Below are positions 61,201 through 64,000 of a stretch of 64,000 bases of DNA, piece by piece. The translations under genes were made by a program, and so were the position numbers. The notes under the pieces are model-generated. The model was not told the origin of the DNA and made no database searches. It saw only the letters and a list, made by a program, of their open reading frames with translations. Every line of letters begins with the position of its first letter. The first letter of the stretch is position 1. Source of the stretch: Aldrovandia affinis (Eukaryota; Chordata; Actinopteri; Notacanthiformes; Halosauridae); NCBI GenBank assembly GCA_029706075.1, contig JAINUG010000039.1, forward strand, positions 1,888,001 through 1,952,000, in the 5' to 3' direction.

Positions 61201-63431
61201 TAACCCAGGTCTGGGTAGTGGCAAAATGTTCTTGCCGCATTGTTACATCACAGACACTGCCGAAGCATTATTGCATCACAGATTCTTTGCTATGACGACC
61301 GCTGTGCTCTCTTGCAGGACTTCTACATGCACCAGCAATGGGCTGGTGGCGGGGGTCCAGAGCAAGTACTTCTCTGAGGTTCTGGACCGTGAGTGGCAGT
61401 TCTACTGCTGTCGATACAGTCGCAGGTGCCCATACTCCTGTTGGTAAGCCATCGACCCACTGCTCGGCCCCATATTATTATGACATTATTATTTGCTTGT
61501 CCAGAGCAACTTACACTGTTTATGTTTTTATATACAATCCATTTTCACAGCTGGAGATTTTACTGAAGCAAGTCAACCTTGCACAAGGGTACAATGGCCC
61601 ATCTCATTGCAAACCCATTCCCTAACCATTATACTGCACTGCCGCGATATGGAAGAAGAACCCATGTTATATCGGGCATATCGGCACAGTTAGGGGGTGT
61701 TGTTAGGCATGACGCAAACTAGAGTGCCAGCAGCCCCTTAGCCGTAACAATATTTATGATATAACAGGGGTTTAAGTGCTATATTGCTTTTATAGGATGT
61801 ATCCATTCAAATATAGCCTTATAAATTCTGAAAAGTAAGACAAGGCCTATTTATATAAAAAACATAATGGACTATAAAATGTCTCCTTTCACTAGCTACA
61901 GCGTTCCTTAGTTAAACAAATTAATTTGCTAGCTAATGGGCTTAACATCCAAAGCCAGCAAAGTAGTACCAACACAAAATAAATAAATCACAGCAATAAT
62001 CAATCAAATTTGCATTGCAAATAATTTCATCATACACTAGCTAGCTAGCATATTTTACATTGATTCCTTACAATGTTTCAATATCTAGGGTGTTTATGTT
62101 AGTGGAAAGCGCAATAGTACTAAAATGATGCATGAAAATATTATTTAGCCACATTGTATCATGAATATTGGTACTTCTGGGAGGGCTGGTTGACCAATGA
62201 GCTCTCAGGACACAAACCATCTGTTTGTTGTATCAGAAACGATCTGTATCAGAATTGTATTGTACCAGAAACTATACAAGTGAGCATATGTACCAGAAAC
62301 CAGGCTGATGATTGGCTGGCTCTCCTGCAGGAAGACCAACGAGATTCCGCGATACTACAGAGAAGAGGCTGAGCTGGTCATCCCGAGTTACGGCTACTTC
62401 ATCAGGGGGGCTCAAACCACCTTCAGCGGGGTTCTCAGGTCAGCTGACAGCTTAGCCTGCCTCCCGGGGTTACGCTGGGGAATGTGTGAACCGCACAGCG
62501 GTGTGAAAATGCTTCCTACCCGTCTTGCGCCCTCCAAGCTGTGACACGAGCTCTTTCACTTCACGGTCGAGCGCTCTGAATGGACCGTAAGTTAAGAGTG
62601 AGACCTGAGCAGAGATCAAACCCGTGACCTTTAAACCACACAGTAGCTCTCCCTCTAAAGGAGGCTATTATTAGGTATTGTGGTGAACCTTTTGTCACGG
62701 AGCTCTTGTCGTGACTCCGGGGGGGCGACATCACGGCGAGGAGTCAAGCACACCCCGTGCTTCGCTGAAAGAGCAGAGATTAAATGGCTTTTGTTTCTCA
62801 GATAAGGAATCCCGCTTCAGAGGTGGCTCAGTTACGCACTTCCAGCTGTGCAATCTGCTCCACACATTCATTATTAATTAGGATTCATATGCTGTAGATA
62901 CGCAAGGCTTTGGATGCTCATTCGGCTACACCCGGCTTCATTGCTTTTGATCACGTTTGGAAGGAATCCAGACTCCTCAAATTTTTAATTTCCTGGTTCC
63001 CAATCCTGCCTGCTTCTAAAACATGAATATTCATATTGCCAATCAGTGATTTGTAAAAAAAATCTAAATAAATGTTGTATGAAGGCTTATATTAGCAGAA
63101 CTGCCATTACAGGGATTCACACACATCAGTCTTACATTGACAAGTTGTGGAATGAATATGCACTTTAGGCTTGGTGAAGTCAATTTCAAATTAGGAATCC
63201 CACAGTAGCTCCAAAAGCTAAAATGCAACATGTCTTTGATCACAGCCCAATACATTTGATCTGTATAACTTTGAAGAGTGTCATAATGTATTATTTTATT
63301 CATTCATTCATTCATTCATTCATTCATTCATTCATTCATTCATTCATTTTTTGCTCTGTTGCAGAGACCGACAGTGGAAATACATCCTGTGCAGGATGAC
63401 AGATTTTGACTGTCAATTTGAAAATTTCTAA
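51967..63431 (+). CDS. dpt: Dermatopontin, whole coding span (4 exons)
   Basis: Dermatopontin is a small secreted matrix protein that binds decorin, TGF-beta and integrins and promotes collagen fibrillogenesis. Exons: 51967-52244, 61318-61443, 62331-62438, 63365-63431; joined 579 nt = 192 codons plus stop, close to the roughly 200 residues of mammals. All introns are GT-AG and phase 2. Residues 1-19 form a hydrophobic signal peptide (cleavage probably before [10 protein letters not shown]). The mature part has ten cysteines (41, 68, 81, 97, 123, 124, 130, 134, 180, 187), matching five disulfides. It also has three copies of the family DR-x-W motif (61-64, 116-119, 172-175). The Tyr/Asp-rich N-terminus is shorter than in mammals. 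Upstream in-frame codons exist, but the ATG at 51967 is chosen because it starts the signal peptide. Confidence 0.96.
53671..53832 (+). mobile_element. tRNA-derived SINE, copy D (dpt intron 1)
   Basis: GTGTGGCTCAGTTGGTAGAG head, box B GGTTCAATCCC, tail GATAAAAGCGTCTGCTAAAT with an AT-rich end. It is nearly identical to copies A and B, which suggests relatively recent activity of the family. Confidence 0.88.
53918..54300 (+). repeat. SINE-like element in dpt intron 1
   Basis: It has a tRNA-like start GGGTGGCTCATCCTGTTAAG with a box-B-like GGTATTGAATC. The body reads GGATGGAGGGATTCAGCCGG and GTGTGAAAAGAAGTGGTGGC, and the 3' end reads GGGCATTCAAAATTGGGAGG. It matches a dispersed fish repeat and is related to the remnant at 21.8-22.1 kb. 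Confidence 0.5.
55993..56093 (-). CDS. Candidate first coding exon of an unrecognised gene (antisense in dpt intron 1)
   Basis: On the minus strand an ATG in strong context (A at -3, G at +4) opens a 33-codon frame. It reads [20 protein letters not shown], then [13 protein letters not shown], and runs to AG|GTGAGC, a good splice donor; unspliced, it stops two codons later. Composition is protein-like, with an acidic polar start and a TIYFSL segment that fits the ITIM-type pattern. This would suit the cytoplasmic tail of a type II immune-type receptor, but that is speculation. I did not recognise the family and could not find a convincing second exon downstream (below 55990). It could also be a relic or a chance frame. 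Confidence 0.4.
56677..57114. mobile_element. MITE with CAGACCTGGG termini, copy 1 (dpt intron 1)
   Basis: The perfect inverted ends CAGACCTGGG / CCCAGGTCTG enclose an AT-rich core. Flanks GTGTTAGT and CTGTCAGT agree at 6 of 8 positions, suggesting an 8-bp duplication and hAT-type mobilisation. Confidence 0.75.
57115..59700. other. dpt intron 1, unique-looking stretch
   Basis: No repeats or frames were recognised. Parts near 57.8-58.1 kb look unique and could hold conserved regulatory DNA, which cannot be judged from one sequence. Confidence 0.4.
59701..60137. mobile_element. MITE with CTTCCCAGCTAAC termini (dpt intron 1)
   Basis: A perfect 13-bp inverted terminus occurs at 59701-59713 and 60125-60137. 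The core is non-coding with several GAACGTTCC/GAATGTTC-like motifs. No clear target duplication was seen. It is unrelated to the CAGACCTGGG elements. Confidence 0.7.
60958..61213. mobile_element. MITE with CAGACCTGG termini, copy 2 (dpt intron 1)
   Basis: CAGACCTGGATCAAATAATT at the left and (complement) CAGACCTGGGTTAAATATGT at the right are inverted. It belongs to the same family as 56677-57114 but is shorter. The right end stops about 105 bp before dpt exon 2. Confidence 0.75.
61318..61443 (+). CDS. dpt: dpt coding exon 2
   Basis: It starts after CTTGCAG and completes Trp93. It reads [18 protein letters not shown], then [20 protein letters not shown], and ends in a second split Trp codon before GTAAGC. 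The CCRYSxRCPYSCW block is a dermatopontin hallmark. Confidence 0.97.
61484..61643 (-). mobile_element. Second SINE family, reverse copy in dpt intron 2
   Basis: On the minus strand GGCAGTGCAGTATAATGGTT starts the element. The middle is GTACCCTTGTGCAAGGTTGA and the tail is TGTAAGTTGCTCTGGACAAG. It is the same family as 46085-46250, in the opposite orientation to dpt and only about 40 bp past the exon 2 donor. Confidence 0.72.
62331..62438 (+). CDS. dpt: dpt coding exon 3
   Basis: It follows CTCCTGCAG. It encodes [20 protein letters not shown], then [15 protein letters not shown] and the first two bases of Arg171. The IRGAxTTFS motif is conserved with mammals. The donor is GTCAGC, a weaker consensus. 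Confidence 0.93.
63296..63346. repeat. (ATTC)n microsatellite beside dpt exon 4
   Basis: About twelve uninterrupted ATTC units end roughly 18 bp before the exon 4 acceptor. Confidence 0.95.
63365..63431 (+). CDS. dpt: dpt coding exon 4 and stop
   Basis: It follows TGTTGCAG and reads [18 protein letters not shown], then ENF and TAA. This gives the third DR-x-W motif and the last two cysteines. A long ATTC microsatellite ends only about 18 bp upstream. Confidence 0.95.
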
Positions 63432-63900
63432 ATGGCCAGTGGATTTATTTGGAAAACCACTCACAATTCCGGGGTCATCATAAACCTCTCCTGCCACTCT
63501 ACCGACCCCAGTAAGATTGAGGAAGACACCCACCCTCCCTTCCCTCCTCCTCCTCCTCCTGTCCTCCACAATGAGTTACATCCAATGACAAGCTCCTCTT
63601 GCTCCAGGCAATTTAGCAGAAATTATAAAAGAATATTATTTGCCATATGTAGAGTGGAATGGGGGCATGTCGGTGGGGTCCACCTGCTTTTTTGCCCTTT
63701 GTGTTTTACTTCTTTAATTTGATAAAGCTTAACAATATCAAAACAAGAGCGAATAACTGCTAAACCAGTTACAGCTACACTGTGTGTTGTAATCTTTTTT
63801 TATTATCATTTAAATTTTTCCAATATGACTTGTAATACAGAAAACAGCTTCTCTTTTACATTAATATGTAATAAAGCTATGTTACAAAGCAAGCTTAGAT
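63432..63900 (+). other. dpt: dpt 3' untranslated region
   Basis: This is non-coding sequence after the dpt stop. It contains a pyrimidine-rich CCT-repeat patch (about 63531-63562) and a canonical AATAAA at 63870-63875, predicting cleavage near 63890. The sequence after that shows nothing recognisable. Confidence 0.65.
63870..63875 (+). terminator. dpt: dpt polyadenylation signal AATAAA
   Basis: This is the first canonical AATAAA downstream of the dpt stop codon, about 440 nt away. Assigned by motif and position only. Confidence 0.6.
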
Positions 63901-64000
63901 GTCTCTTTACATTTTACAATTACCAAAAGAGAATGATTTTGAAAAACAATTTAAATGAGGCCTATTGTATCCTATCCAAGGGAATGTCGAATTGCATTTT

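Overview
This looks like nuclear genomic DNA from a ray-finned fish. The genes have several exons with GT-AG introns. Both recognisable proteins match vertebrate families closely. The spacers are filled with fish-type transposons: Tc1-like DNA transposons, tRNA-headed SINEs with an L2-type 3' tail, a CR1/Rex1-like LINE, hAT-like MITEs and many microsatellites. The repeat mix suggests an early-branching teleost rather than a spiny-rayed fish, but this is a weak inference. There are no prokaryotic operons, phages or CRISPR arrays.

Two protein-coding genes can be reconstructed completely. On the minus strand, atp1b1 (beta-1 subunit of Na+/K+-ATPase) has six coding exons between 25554 and 12555. 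They join in frame to 303 codons plus stop, the same length as human ATP1B1. On the plus strand, dpt (dermatopontin) has four coding exons between 51967 and 63431, giving 192 codons plus stop. The genes point away from each other, with about 26 kb between their start codons. DPT and ATP1B1 are also head-to-head on human chromosome 1q24, so the arrangement looks like conserved synteny.

Layout. 1-11.4 kb: non-coding DNA with a homopurine tract, two Tc1-like elements, a SINE, an undescribed two-copy repeat and hAT-like debris. 11.4-25.75 kb: atp1b1 with 3' UTR, introns and a TATA/GC-box promoter near 25.7 kb. 25.75-51.9 kb: intergenic region with a 1.6 kb hAT-like element, a degenerate LINE carrying a nested SINE, a minisatellite, a foldback MITE, a Tc1 deletion derivative and a 307-bp tandem duplication. 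51.9-63.9 kb: dpt. Its 9 kb first intron holds two related MITEs, a third unrelated MITE, SINEs and one short antisense segment at 55993-56093. That segment looks like an unrecognised first coding exon.

The two genes do not form a pathway. Atp1b1 chaperones and stabilises the sodium-pump alpha subunit at the plasma membrane. Dermatopontin is a secreted, disulfide-rich extracellular-matrix protein. I found no undescribed multi-gene system. The best leads are the antisense exon candidate, the altered glycosylation pattern of Atp1b1, and several small transposon families that can be defined from within this window.
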